A stretch of DNA of 11,748 nucleotides, taken from JAFAVN01 sp036378375. Its GTDB lineage: Bacteria > Verrucomicrobiota > Verrucomicrobiia > Chthoniobacterales > JAFAMB01. The notes beneath the pieces were generated by a model. The model did no database searches. It was not told where the DNA came from and saw only the letters and a program-made list of their open reading frames with translations. The stretch lies in assembly GCA_036378375.1 (NCBI GenBank), contig DASUWQ010000117.1:1-11748 (forward strand), written 5' to 3'. Shown in pieces: positions 1 through 6,266 of the stretch. How positions within the stretch are numbered: the first letter of the stretch is position 1; each line of letters starts with the position of its first letter. A program made the translations under genes and the position numbers.

Positions 1-720
1 GAAGACGCAGTCTTGGAGCAGGCGGAAGTTAGCCGGGTGATGATTACTCCCGGCACTGAAAATGAAGAGGAAGATATTGCGATTTATCGCTGGGGGAATG
101 GGGAGCAGCGGGTTCTGTTGGTGCATGGTTGGGCGGGAAAAGCCGCCCAGTTCTTTGCCCTGATCAGCGCGCTCCTGGAGCACGGATTTTCGGTGGTTGC
201 ATTCGATGCGCCCGCGCACGGTAACTCGTCCGGCGTTTTCGCTAGTGGTCCGGCGTTTGCCCGCGCAGCGCGGATGGTTGATGAACGACACGGGCCATTT
301 TATGCAGTGGTCGCCCATTCGTTGGGCGCAACCGCCACTACCATTGCCCTGGCTCAAGGGCTCAAGGCTCAGCGCGCAGTCCTTCTCGCACCAGTCGCCT
401 TTGTCGAACCTTTGCTGGAAATGTTCATTAAATTGCGTGAACTGCCCGACCCGTTGGCCGGCGCCTTGCGTGAACGATTCGCAGACCGATATTCTGCTGG
501 GATCATTTCGGTACCGCTTCTGGCCAAGGCTTTCGAGATCCCGGCCTTAATCTTGCATGATCCTGACGATGGCGAGTTGCCTTTTTCGCATGGCCAATCG
601 ATCGCCGAAGCCTGGCCAGGCGCCACGTTAGTGCCTGCTAGCGGCGCCGGTCATTGGCGGATTTTGCGGGATCAATCCGTGATCGAAAGAACCGTGGCGT
701 TTTTAGCGGGCACACGGTAA
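1..720 (+). CDS. Alpha/beta hydrolase, 5'-truncated by window edge
   Basis: Likely a serine hydrolase of the alpha/beta fold; substrate unknown. Counting from the first possible start in view (TTG at 13), it shows the oxyanion-side HGWAG at residues 38-42, FDAPAHG at 64-70, the nucleophile elbow AHSLGA with Ser103, an acid segment HDPDDGELPF with Asp186 the likely catalytic acid, and GAGHW with His214. The triad is therefore complete. The reading frame is open to base 1 with no stop before TTG13, and TTG13 has no ribosome-binding site, so the true start probably lies upstream of the window. The roughly 235 visible residues already cover most of a compact hydrolase domain. The TAA stop abuts a hexamer-repeat element. 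The family is clear from the motifs; whether it acts as an esterase, lipase or other hydrolase cannot be told from the sequence. Confidence 0.85.
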   Translation, partial: EDAVLEQAEVSRVMITPGTENEEEDIAIYRWGNGEQRVLLVHGWAGKAAQFFALISALLEHGFSVVAFDAPAHGNSSGVFASGPAFARAARMVDERHGPFYAVVAHSLGATATTIALAQGLKAQRAVLLAPVAFVEPLLEMFIKLRELPDPLAGALRERFADRYSAGIISVPLLAKAFEIPALILHDPDDGELPFSHGQSIAEAWPGATLVPASGAGHWRILRDQSVIERTVAFLAGTR

Positions 721-769
721 TCGTGCTCGTGCTCGCCCTCGTGCTCGTCCTCGTGCTCGTGCTCGAATT
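719..769 (+). repeat. Hexamer-repeat element, copy 1 (7 units)
   Basis: The block has the form AATCG, then seven 6-bp units of TGCTCG type, then AATT. Units 3 and 5 vary at the first two bases (CCCTCG, TCCTCG). It starts on the last two bases of the hydrolase stop codon (TAA at 718-720). An inverted copy follows at 849-886, so a transcript across 719-886 could form a long stem with a loop of about 79 nt. Two further copies lie at 4287-4306 and 4878-4915. Because the unit is 6 bp, it stays open in several frames (reading as Leu-Val, Arg-Ala or Glu-His) and creates false ORFs. No function is known. Confidence 0.85.
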
Positions 770-848
770 GGACGTTCTGCTCGCTGACGTTGTATCGCCG
801 AAGAGTTCATTCAGCTGGTCCTCGGCTGCGTCGATCCCAAAACAAAGC

Positions 849-886
849 ATTCGAGCACGAGCACGAGCACGAGCACGAGGACGAAA
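849..886 (-). repeat. Hexamer-repeat element, copy 2 (5 units, inverted)
   Basis: This is the reverse-oriented partner of 719-769: ATT, then five units of CGAGCA type (the last is CGAGGA), then CGAAA. It ends about 67 bp before the dtd start, so any hairpin formed with copy 1 would sit in the 5' leader of a dtd message read from upstream. The DNA between the two copies (770-848) has no recognisable gene. Confidence 0.85.
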
Positions 887-953
887 AGAGGCCATATTCC
901 CTCTACCGATATGTGCCTCGCAAGCCAGACGCGCTCCACTTATTCTCTTTCCC

Positions 954-1406
954 ATGCGCTGCATCATCCAACGTGTTACCCAAGCGGCCGTGGTTGTAGA
1001 CGGTAAGACCGTTGGCGAGATTGGCGCCGGAGTCTTGGTCCTTTTAGGGATCGAAGCGGCCGACCTACGCGAAGACATCGAGTGGCTGGCGGGGAAAACC
1101 GCTCGGCTCCGGATTTTTCCTGACGCGGCTGGGGCAATGAATCAGTCTGTGACGGACATTGGCGGCCAGGCACTGGTTGTCTCTCAGTTCACGTTATTCG
1201 CTAGTACTAAGAAAGGTAATCGTCCTTCATTTATTCGAGCAGCTCCGCCTGAGTTTGCCGAGCGGATGTACACCGATTTTTGCCAGGAGCTCGAAGGGTT
1301 GCTTGGGAAGCCAGTGCAACGAGGAGTGTTCGGAGCACACATGTCGGTCCAGCTCGTGAATGATGGTCCCGTCACAATCTGGATCGATTCGAAGCAGAAA
1401 GAGTGA
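954..1406 (+). CDS. dtd: D-aminoacyl-tRNA deacylase
   Basis: Cytoplasmic enzyme that hydrolyses D-amino acids wrongly attached to tRNA (for example D-Tyr-tRNA), and also Gly-tRNA(Ala) in characterised members; it is a translation quality-control factor. The ATG at 954 gives a 150-residue protein starting MRCIIQRVTQAAVVVDG, the usual Dtd N-terminus. The two family signatures are both present: SQFTLFA at residues 77-83 and NDGPVT at 136-141, which in Dtd homodimers build the cross-subunit D-chiral proofreading site. The length matches the family's usual 145-150 residues. The frame is open for another 100 codons upstream to 654, but that stretch is translated hexamer repeat and is not part of the gene. 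No clear ribosome-binding site precedes 954. Confidence 0.96.
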   Translation: MRCIIQRVTQAAVVVDGKTVGEIGAGVLVLLGIEAADLREDIEWLAGKTARLRIFPDAAGAMNQSVTDIGGQALVVSQFTLFASTKKGNRPSFIRAAPPEFAERMYTDFCQELEGLLGKPVQRGVFGAHMSVQLVNDGPVTIWIDSKQKE

Positions 1407-1436
1407 GGCCGCGGAGCTATTGCGCAAGGCAAAGAA

Positions 1437-1552
1437 GACAGAAAATTTCACAACAAGGCCGCAAAGGCCACGAAGATCGGACTATTTGAAATTCTGGGAC
1501 TGCCGCTTCTTATCTCGGTGGCCTTTGCGGCCTCGTTGTGAAATTTTCTGTC
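1437..1552. repeat. Long inverted repeat, 35-41 bp arms
   Basis: Arm 1 (1437-1471) and arm 2 (1518-1552) are reverse complements over 35 bp with a single mismatch. With three mismatches in total the match extends to 1437-1477 and 1512-1552, leaving a 34-nt loop. The arms contain GAAAATTTCACAAC and GGCCGCAAAGGCCAC, the second itself partly palindromic. The element fills the gap between dtd (ends 1406) and the CPBP protease gene (starts 1623). There is no ORF, no T-tract after the stem and no obvious target duplication. It could be an interspersed palindromic repeat, a small non-autonomous element, or a transcript-processing hairpin. Confidence 0.9.
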
Positions 1553-1622
1553 TCTTAGCGCTCATGGGTTTGCTCAGCCGGGTAGACCGGTTGTTAATCC
1601 GGTGTAGTTTCATTCCGTTTTG

Positions 1623-2423
1623 ATGAATCTTCTTTCTTATTGCGCTCTGGTCTTGCTGTTGGGATTGAGCCTCGGGATGTTCGTCCGGTTATTTCGACGG
1701 GTCTATGCCGGCGGGGGTGACACGGTTCAGGTAAGCTTTTTTTCCTGGGTTGATCTGGTCTTGGCGTCCATGATTGTGCTTTTGATCGTTTCTCAAGTCC
1801 TGGTTGCGACCGGCTCTCTCTCGCAGACGACAATCGAGAACGTTGATACACGCACGATGGTGGTGAGTGTTCTGGCCTGGTGGGCACTGATTCTTGGGCC
1901 GATTTTGCTTTCGCTCCGGTTTCGGGGGCTCAAGCTCGGGAGCGTGTTTGGGCTGGATAGAATGCCGGTTCGGCGATCTTTGTTGCTAGGGATTGCGCTT
2001 TTGGTTTCCGCTTTGCCGATGGTTTTTGTAGTCGATTATATAGCTTCCGCCCTATTGAAGGTAAACACGACGACGGATACCCAAGAGGTAATCCGGATTT
2101 TTGAGAACTCCTCGACGGTGGCGCAGCGGATTCCAATTATCCTGCTCGCGGTAGTTATTGCGCCGGTTGCAGAAGAACTAGCGTTCCGCGGATATTTGTA
2201 CGCCGTTATCAAGCGTTACTTGGGAGCCATACCTGCCTTGGTTTTATCCGGTATACTGTTTGCTTTGATCCATCTAAACCTGCCGAGTTTTTTCCCTCTT
2301 TTAGTGTTGGCATCGGTGTTCGCTCTAGCGTACGAGCTAAGCGGTAGTTTGTTGGTGCCGATGACCATGCACGCGCTGTTCAACGCGTTTAGTCTGATCC
2401 TGGTTCTGGTGGGGCAGAAATGA
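1623..2423 (+). CDS. CPBP-family intramembrane metalloprotease
   Basis: Integral membrane protein of the CPBP (CAAX protease / bacteriocin-processing, also called Abi) family, 266 residues. Known members are glutamate-type intramembrane endopeptidases that cut prenylated or bacteriocin-related peptides, but most bacterial ones have no assigned substrate. All three hallmark motifs are visible: EELAFRG at residues 184-190 (EExxxR), FALIH at 213-217 (FxxxH) and HALFN at 250-254 (HxxxN). Several hydrophobic segments are visible, roughly at 4-24, 43-65, 82-98, 120-142, 170-184, 204-217 and 222-245. The start is placed at ATG 1623, directly after an in-frame TTG at 1620. The stop overlaps the thiL start as ATGA, so the two genes are probably translationally coupled, although no functional link with thiamine synthesis is evident. 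Confidence 0.92.
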   Translation: MNLLSYCALVLLLGLSLGMFVRLFRRVYAGGGDTVQVSFFSWVDLVLASMIVLLIVSQVLVATGSLSQTTIENVDTRTMVVSVLAWWALILGPILLSLRFRGLKLGSVFGLDRMPVRRSLLLGIALLVSALPMVFVVDYIASALLKVNTTTDTQEVIRIFENSSTVAQRIPIILLAVVIAPVAEELAFRGYLYAVIKRYLGAIPALVLSGILFALIHLNLPSFFPLLVLASVFALAYELSGSLLVPMTMHALFNAFSLILVLVGQK

Positions 2424-3304
2424 AACTGAAAGAAATCGGCGAGGACGCCGTTGTCGAAGCGATAACGCGCGAACTCCGATTCGATGGACGAGTGGAAATT
2501 GGACCCGGCGACGATTGTGCGGTGGTCCGGTTTGGCCAAAATCTGCAGCTTTTGAAAACGGATTGTGTGGTCGAAGGGGTCCACTTTTTGCCCGAGACAC
2601 CGGCGCGGGCCGTTGGCTGGAAGGCGCTTTGCCGCGTGGTCAGCGACCTTGCGGCGATGGGAGGAGATCCACTCGATGCCGTGATCACGGTGGCGATCTC
2701 GCCGGATCGAGAATTGGCGTGGCTGACTGACCTTTACGCCGGTCTGAACCAGGCCGCGGCCAATTATGGGGTTAACCTGGTTGGCGGCGAGACCTCTCGA
2801 TCTCCCGGACCGGTATTCATTTCGGTAGCGCTAACCGGGAAAGTTGAAAAAGAAAGGTTAGTAGCTCGATCTGGAGGAAAGATTGGTGACCGCCTTTACG
2901 TCACGGGCAGGTTGGGAGGTTCTTTGCGAGGAAAGCATCTGAGTTTCGAACCCAGGTTAGCCGAGTCTCGATGGCTCACGGAGAATTTTAGGCTGCATGC
3001 GATGATTGATTTGAGCGACGGGCTAGGAAGCGATCTTCCACGTCTGGCTAAAGCGAGTGGCACAGGATTCGAAATCAACTTCTCTGCACTACCGAAAAAT
3101 AAAGGCTGTTCAGTGGAGCAAGCATTAGCCGACGGCGAGGATTATGAATTATTGTTCGCGGTGAGCGACGACGACGGTGCCAAGCTCGAACCAGACTGGA
3201 AGAAAGCATTCCCAGAGCTACCGCTGACGCGGATCGGCCGTTTAACGGAACAAAAAGGGGATCTGCTGAGTAAACCTGGTTACGACCATTTTCGGGCGAG
3301 ATGA
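2420..3304 (+). CDS. thiL: Thiamine-phosphate kinase
   Basis: Catalyses the last step of thiamine diphosphate synthesis, ATP-dependent phosphorylation of thiamine monophosphate, in the cytoplasm. The 294-residue product has the order expected for ThiL in the PurM/AIR-synthase-like kinase fold: GPGDDCAV at 28-35 (usually GIGDDAAV) and TDCVVEGVHF at 47-56 for Mg-nucleotide binding, SDLAAMGGDP in the core, GGETSRSPG further on, GDRLYVTGRLGGS at the domain junction, and DLSDGLGSDL in the C-terminal half. It is a little shorter than the common 310-330 residues, mostly in the C-terminal domain. It overlaps the upstream protease gene and the downstream tsaE by 4 bases each (ATGA), which points to one polycistronic message. 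No other thiamine gene is in view. Confidence 0.95.
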   Translation: MKLKEIGEDAVVEAITRELRFDGRVEIGPGDDCAVVRFGQNLQLLKTDCVVEGVHFLPETPARAVGWKALCRVVSDLAAMGGDPLDAVITVAISPDRELAWLTDLYAGLNQAAANYGVNLVGGETSRSPGPVFISVALTGKVEKERLVARSGGKIGDRLYVTGRLGGSLRGKHLSFEPRLAESRWLTENFRLHAMIDLSDGLGSDLPRLAKASGTGFEINFSALPKNKGCSVEQALADGEDYELLFAVSDDDGAKLEPDWKKAFPELPLTRIGRLTEQKGDLLSKPGYDHFRAR

Positions 3305-3708
3305 AACGGTTCGCCGCGAATGCAGAAGCGACGCGCGAGGTGGCAGCGGAATTCGTTCCCGACCTCAAGGCGGGAAACGTCTTGGCGCTAGTTGGCGATT
3401 TAGGTGCCGGTAAGACAGAATTTGTGAAAGGTTTAGCTGCCGGTCTCGGTTCAACGGCGGTAGTTACCAGTCCAACCTTTACGTTGATTCACGAATACCG
3501 CGGTGGCCGATTACCTCTCTATCACATGGATTTCTACCGACTCAGTTCTGAAGATGAACTTGATGAAATCGGTTTCGACGAATATTTGAGCCGGCCAGGC
3601 ATTTGCGCTGTCGAATGGGCCAACCGGTTCCCTAAGCGAATTCCAGACGCGGCGATTTGGGTGACGCTGTCGATTGGAGAAAACAATGAACGAGTGATTT
3701 GCTGGTGA
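3301..3708 (+). CDS. tsaE: tRNA t6A synthesis ATPase TsaE
   Basis: P-loop ATPase that assists the TsaB-TsaD complex in transferring threonylcarbamoyl to A37 of ANN-decoding tRNAs (t6A); cytoplasmic and usually essential. The 135-residue product carries the Walker A motif GDLGAGKT at residues 32-39, the family stretch SPTFTLIHEY at 57-66, LYHMDFYRL at 73-81 with the conserved Asp, and VEWANRF at 104-110. The length is slightly below the usual 140-160. The ATG at 3301 overlaps the thiL stop, and the stop overlaps the GTG start of tsaB, its functional partner. This adjacency supports both assignments. Confidence 0.95.
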   Translation: MKRFAANAEATREVAAEFVPDLKAGNVLALVGDLGAGKTEFVKGLAAGLGSTAVVTSPTFTLIHEYRGGRLPLYHMDFYRLSSEDELDEIGFDEYLSRPGICAVEWANRFPKRIPDAAIWVTLSIGENNERVICW

Positions 3709-4271
3709 CCCAGTTAATTATAGAAAATTCCGGCGAGACAGGCAGTCTCGTTGTGGCTCGGGACCGATCGCTGGTACTGGAGAAATCCTTCCAAGGTTCA
3801 GCAGAGCTCGCGACTTTAGCCGACACAACCATCAAGGGGATCGATCGATTGGATGAGATCGTTGTGGGGATCGGACCCGGCTCATACACCGGGTTGCGAG
3901 TGGCAGTTGCCACCGCGCTGGGAATTAAGTTAGGGCTCGGTTGCCGGACCTTTGGCTGTCCGTCGGTGCTCGGTTATTTCGAGGAAAATTATCTGGTGAT
4001 CGGGGACGTCAGGCGAGGCGCTCTTTTTCTGGGTGAAATCCGGGCGGGCAAACTCGCGGAGTTACCTCGGTTGGTGCCCAGAGCAGAGATTGTAGCCGAG
4101 ATCTCAAAGGCGGCGGTAAAGCGTATTTTTGTGACCTCGTCGATCGCGGAACTACCAGAAGCCGAAGTCGTATTGCCTCATGCCCGGTACTTGGTGGGCC
4201 GGGATGAAAGCTACGTGGAGCTGCAGGAGCCGATCTATCTGAAAGCGCCGCATATCACGCACCCAAAGTGA
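3705..4271 (+). CDS. tsaB: tRNA t6A synthesis protein TsaB
   Basis: Non-catalytic ASKHA-fold scaffold that pairs with TsaD (and TsaE) in t6A synthesis on tRNA. The signature GIGPGSYTGLRVAVATALG is at residues 55-73 when translation starts at GTG 3705. That start gives 188 residues beginning MTQLIIENSG and overlaps the tsaE stop (GTGA), matching the other junctions of this operon; TTG 3699 is an alternative that adds two residues. The usual N-terminal ILAIDTS strand is altered here to QLIIENSG, so the ASKHA phosphate-1 Asp is replaced by Glu or Asn; TsaB is not the catalytic subunit, so this need not impair it. The product is shorter than the E. coli protein (about 230 residues). The C-terminus PIYLKAPHITHPK resembles the usual PVYLR ending. 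tsaD is not in this window. Confidence 0.92.
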   Translation: MTQLIIENSGETGSLVVARDRSLVLEKSFQGSAELATLADTTIKGIDRLDEIVVGIGPGSYTGLRVAVATALGIKLGLGCRTFGCPSVLGYFEENYLVIGDVRRGALFLGEIRAGKLAELPRLVPRAEIVAEISKAAVKRIFVTSSIAELPEAEVVLPHARYLVGRDESYVELQEPIYLKAPHITHPK

Positions 4272-4278
4272 GGCGAGA

Positions 4279-4311
4279 GCCTCATCAATCGTGCTCGCGC
4301 TCGATTGAGGC
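4279..4311. repeat. Hairpin carrying hexamer element, copy 3 (2 units)
   Basis: Just after tsaB, GCCTCA plus ATCG on the left pairs with CGAT plus TGAGGC on the right: a 10-bp stem with a 3-nt bulge and a 10-nt loop. Inside it (4287-4306) is the shortest copy of the hexamer element: AATCG, TGCTCG, CGCTCG, ATT. It may end or stabilise the tsaB operon transcript, but there is no T-tract, so it is not a standard intrinsic terminator. Confidence 0.6.
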
Positions 4312-4350
4312 GTTCCGATAAACACGGCGTCTTCTTTCTGAGAATCTCGC

Positions 4351-4392
4351 AACAAATTTGTTGATACGAACATAAAAGTATCATGTTATGAT
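4351..4392 (+). promoter_or_regulatory. Candidate promoter with overlapping palindromes
   Basis: Ahead of the four-helix-bundle gene is an extended -10 box, TGTTATGAT (4384-4392), and a -35-like TTGATA (4361-4366). The spacing of 20 nt is longer than ideal. Three symmetric sequences overlap this promoter: the perfect 12-bp palindrome AACAAATTTGTT (4351-4362), TGATAC/GTATCA (4362-4367 and 4378-4383) and CATAA/TTATG (4371-4375 and 4386-4390). The arrangement looks like an operator on the core promoter, so repression or autoregulation is possible. This is inferred from sequence shape only. Confidence 0.45.
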
Positions 4393-4407
4393 ATGCAAAG
4401 GGATCAC

Positions 4408-4822
4408 ATGTTCGATCATGAGAAACTGGATGTCTACGGCGTCGAACTTGAGTTTATTCGGTGGCTAACGGACTTTCTAGCAGAACTCTCTGAGTACCCG
4501 GCCGTACAACGCCGCGAGCTCGTTGACCAGCTCGACAGGGCTAGCATGTCGGCGTTGTTCAATACTGCGGAGGGTAATGGAAAGCGACAAGGCCGTCAGA
4601 GGGCCAAGTTCTTCGATGATGCCCGCGGTTCCGCGTTGGAATGCGCCGCCGGGTTGGACGCTTCTGTCGCAAAAGCGGGTTGCAACAAACGATCGTATTC
4701 AGGGCGGTAAGGAGATGTTGGCTAGGGTTGTCGCGATGCTGACGCGGCTGGTCCAACGGTTTGATCCCGATGAATTTCGGATCCGGGAGGACGTAGATCG
4801 CGACGATGCTGAGGATCTATGA
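4408..4822 (+). pseudogene. Four-helix-bundle (S23/IVS-type) protein, frameshifted
   Basis: The product belongs to the four-helix-bundle family first seen as ORFs in 23S rRNA intervening sequences and related to the accessory Avd protein of diversity-generating retroelements; its cellular role is poorly known. Translation from ATG 4408, preceded by AAAGGG, gives MFDHEKLDVYGVELEFIRWL, then the family core SMSALFNTAEGNGKRQ and DARGSALECAAGLDASVAKAG. The frame then runs to an early stop at 4708-4710. The missing C-terminal helix (TNDRIQGGKEMLARVVAMLTRLVQRF) lies in the +1 frame and ends at 4822. Removing one base near 4680-4681 (the GGTT run) would restore a continuous protein of about 137 residues, so a 1-nt insertion (or sequencing error) is the simplest explanation. 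The gene sits between tsaB and argG, bracketed by inverted hexamer elements. A short inverted repeat (4792-4799 with 4821-4828) spans its end. Confidence 0.8.
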
Positions 4823-4877
4823 TCTACGCGGAAGATTGTGGGCGAAAGAAGGCCTTTTCTTGGCACGCTCTTTCTAA

Positions 4878-4915
4878 AATCGAGCACGAGGACGAGCCCG
4901 AGCACGAGCACGATT
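4878..4915 (-). repeat. Hexamer-repeat element, copy 4 (5 units, inverted)
   Basis: AAT, then five units of CGAGCA type (CGAGCA, CGAGGA, CGAGCC, CGAGCA, CGAGCA), then CGATT. It is in the opposite orientation to copy 3 at 4287-4306, so the two enclose the four-helix-bundle gene. It lies 46 bp upstream of the argG start and may therefore sit in the argG promoter or leader region. The DNA at 4823-4877 holds no gene. Confidence 0.85.
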
Positions 4916-4961
4916 ATGGGCCTCGACGACACCCACAGGCCCGTGTATTCATGAGCCGAAC

Positions 4962-6266
4962 ATGAAAATCGTCGTTGCCTATTCAGGAGGGCTTGATACC
5001 TCGGTTATTCTTAAGTGGATCAAGGAGGCCTATTCGGCTGAGGTTATCGCCTTTTGCGCTGATATCGGGCAAGAGGAGGAGTTGGACGGATTGGAAGAAA
5101 AGGCGCTCAGGACTGGCGCATCGAAATGTTATATCGATGACCTGCAGGAGGAATTCGCACGTGATTTCATTTTTCCGATGTTCCAGGCGTCGGCTTTGTA
5201 TGAGAATCAGTACTACCTTGGCACCAGTATCGCCCGGCCGCTGATCGCCAAGCGGATGGTTGAAATTGCTCGGGCGGAAGGTTCTAGCGCGATTGCTCAT
5301 GGCGCTACCGGTAAAGGAAACGATCAAGTCCGGTTTGAGCTCACCGCTGCGGCCTTGGCTCCCGATATACAGGTAATTGCTCCCTGGCGGCTCCCTGAAT
5401 TTCGCGCAGAGTTTCCCGGACGCACCGAAATGATCCAGTGGGCGGAACAGCAGGGGATCCCGGTCGCAGCGACGGCGAAGAAACCGTACTCGATGGATCG
5501 GAACCTTCTCCACATCAGTTTCGAGAGCGGTATACTCGAAGACCCGTGGACTGATGCCAGCGCACCGGAGCTCAGAGACATGTACAAATTGAGTGTCGCT
5601 CCAGAGGACGCTCCGGATACGCCAGAATTTGTTGACCTGGAGTTCGAAGCCGGTCTCTGTCGGGCGATTGGTCACGAGGAGATCGATACGATCCTAGGCA
5701 GTCTCGGGTTCAAAGGAACCGTGACCAAGATCAAGGAAGATCGGATTAAACTTTCTCCGCTTTGGGTAATGAAGGTTTTGAACCACTTGGGCGGCCGGAA
5801 TGGAATCGGGCGAGTCGACATGGTAGAAAACCGATTTGTTGGGATGAAAAGCCGGGGAGTCTATGAAACTCCCGGTGGCACTATCTTACATTTTGCGCAT
5901 CGACATCTGGAATCGATCACCCTGGATAGAGAAGTAATGCATATCCGGGATTCTCTCGGTCCGAAGTATGCCGAATTAGTATACAACGGGTTCTGGTTCG
6001 CGCCGGAGCGCGAAGCCATTCAAGCCTTGGTTACCGAGTCGCAAAAGAATGTAACCGGGATCGTTCGGGTTAAACTTTATAAAGGTAACACGATCGTCGC
6101 TGGTCGTAAGAGTCCGGTGAGTCTTTATAATCCAGACATTGCGACTATGGAAGCGGACCCGACCCAGGCGTATAACCAATCGGATGCGACCGGTTTTATC
6201 GCCTTGAACGCGTTACGGCTAAAAGTCGCGGCCAAGATGCACTCTCATTCTCAAGGTGAGAAGTGA
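4962..6266 (+). CDS. argG: Argininosuccinate synthase
   Basis: Condenses citrulline and aspartate using ATP to form argininosuccinate, the penultimate step of arginine synthesis; a cytoplasmic homotetramer in known cases. The 434-residue product opens MKIVVAYSGGLDTS, with the ATP-pyrophosphatase loop SGGLDTS at 8-14. It continues with YENQYYLGTSIARPLIAK (80-97), the citrulline/aspartate-binding stretch, and AHGATGKGNDQVRFEL (112-127), the nucleotide-contact loop. Length is within the family range (about 400-450). The ATG at 4962 is fixed by the conserved N-terminus. No Shine-Dalgarno is seen. A 4-codon ORF (ATG 4951) ends on the argG start as ATGA, possibly by chance. The last residues (SQGEK) are encoded by a 7-bp tandem repeat that also supplies the stop codon. 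No other arg gene is adjacent. Confidence 0.97.
   Translation: MKIVVAYSGGLDTSVILKWIKEAYSAEVIAFCADIGQEEELDGLEEKALRTGASKCYIDDLQEEFARDFIFPMFQASALYENQYYLGTSIARPLIAKRMVEIARAEGSSAIAHGATGKGNDQVRFELTAAALAPDIQVIAPWRLPEFRAEFPGRTEMIQWAEQQGIPVAATAKKPYSMDRNLLHISFESGILEDPWTDASAPELRDMYKLSVAPEDAPDTPEFVDLEFEAGLCRAIGHEEIDTILGSLGFKGTVTKIKEDRIKLSPLWVMKVLNHLGGRNGIGRVDMVENRFVGMKSRGVYETPGGTILHFAHRHLESITLDREVMHIRDSLGPKYAELVYNGFWFAPEREAIQALVTESQKNVTGIVRVKLYKGNTIVAGRKSPVSLYNPDIATMEADPTQAYNQSDATGFIALNALRLKVAAKMHSHSQGEK

Noticed and set aside
654..953. 100-codon N-terminal extension of dtd containing Leu-Val and Arg-Ala dipeptide runs
   Set aside because: The extension is translated hexamer-repeat DNA overlapping the hydrolase gene end. 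Dtd proteins begin at the MR-x-I-x-QRV motif, which is at ATG 954.
790..999. Small ORF with a Glu-His dipeptide run
   Set aside because: It is another reading of the same hexamer block, has no start signal, and overlaps the dtd start in a different frame.
4842..4880. Possible terminator around the AAGAAGGCCTTTTCTT stretch after the four-helix-bundle gene
   Set aside because: The self-complementarity is imperfect with almost no loop, and there is no following T-tract.
4951..4965. Four-codon leader ORF overlapping the argG start (ATGA)
   Set aside because: It could couple translation, but it is too short to distinguish from chance, encodes no Arg-rich attenuator peptide, and has no ribosome-binding site.
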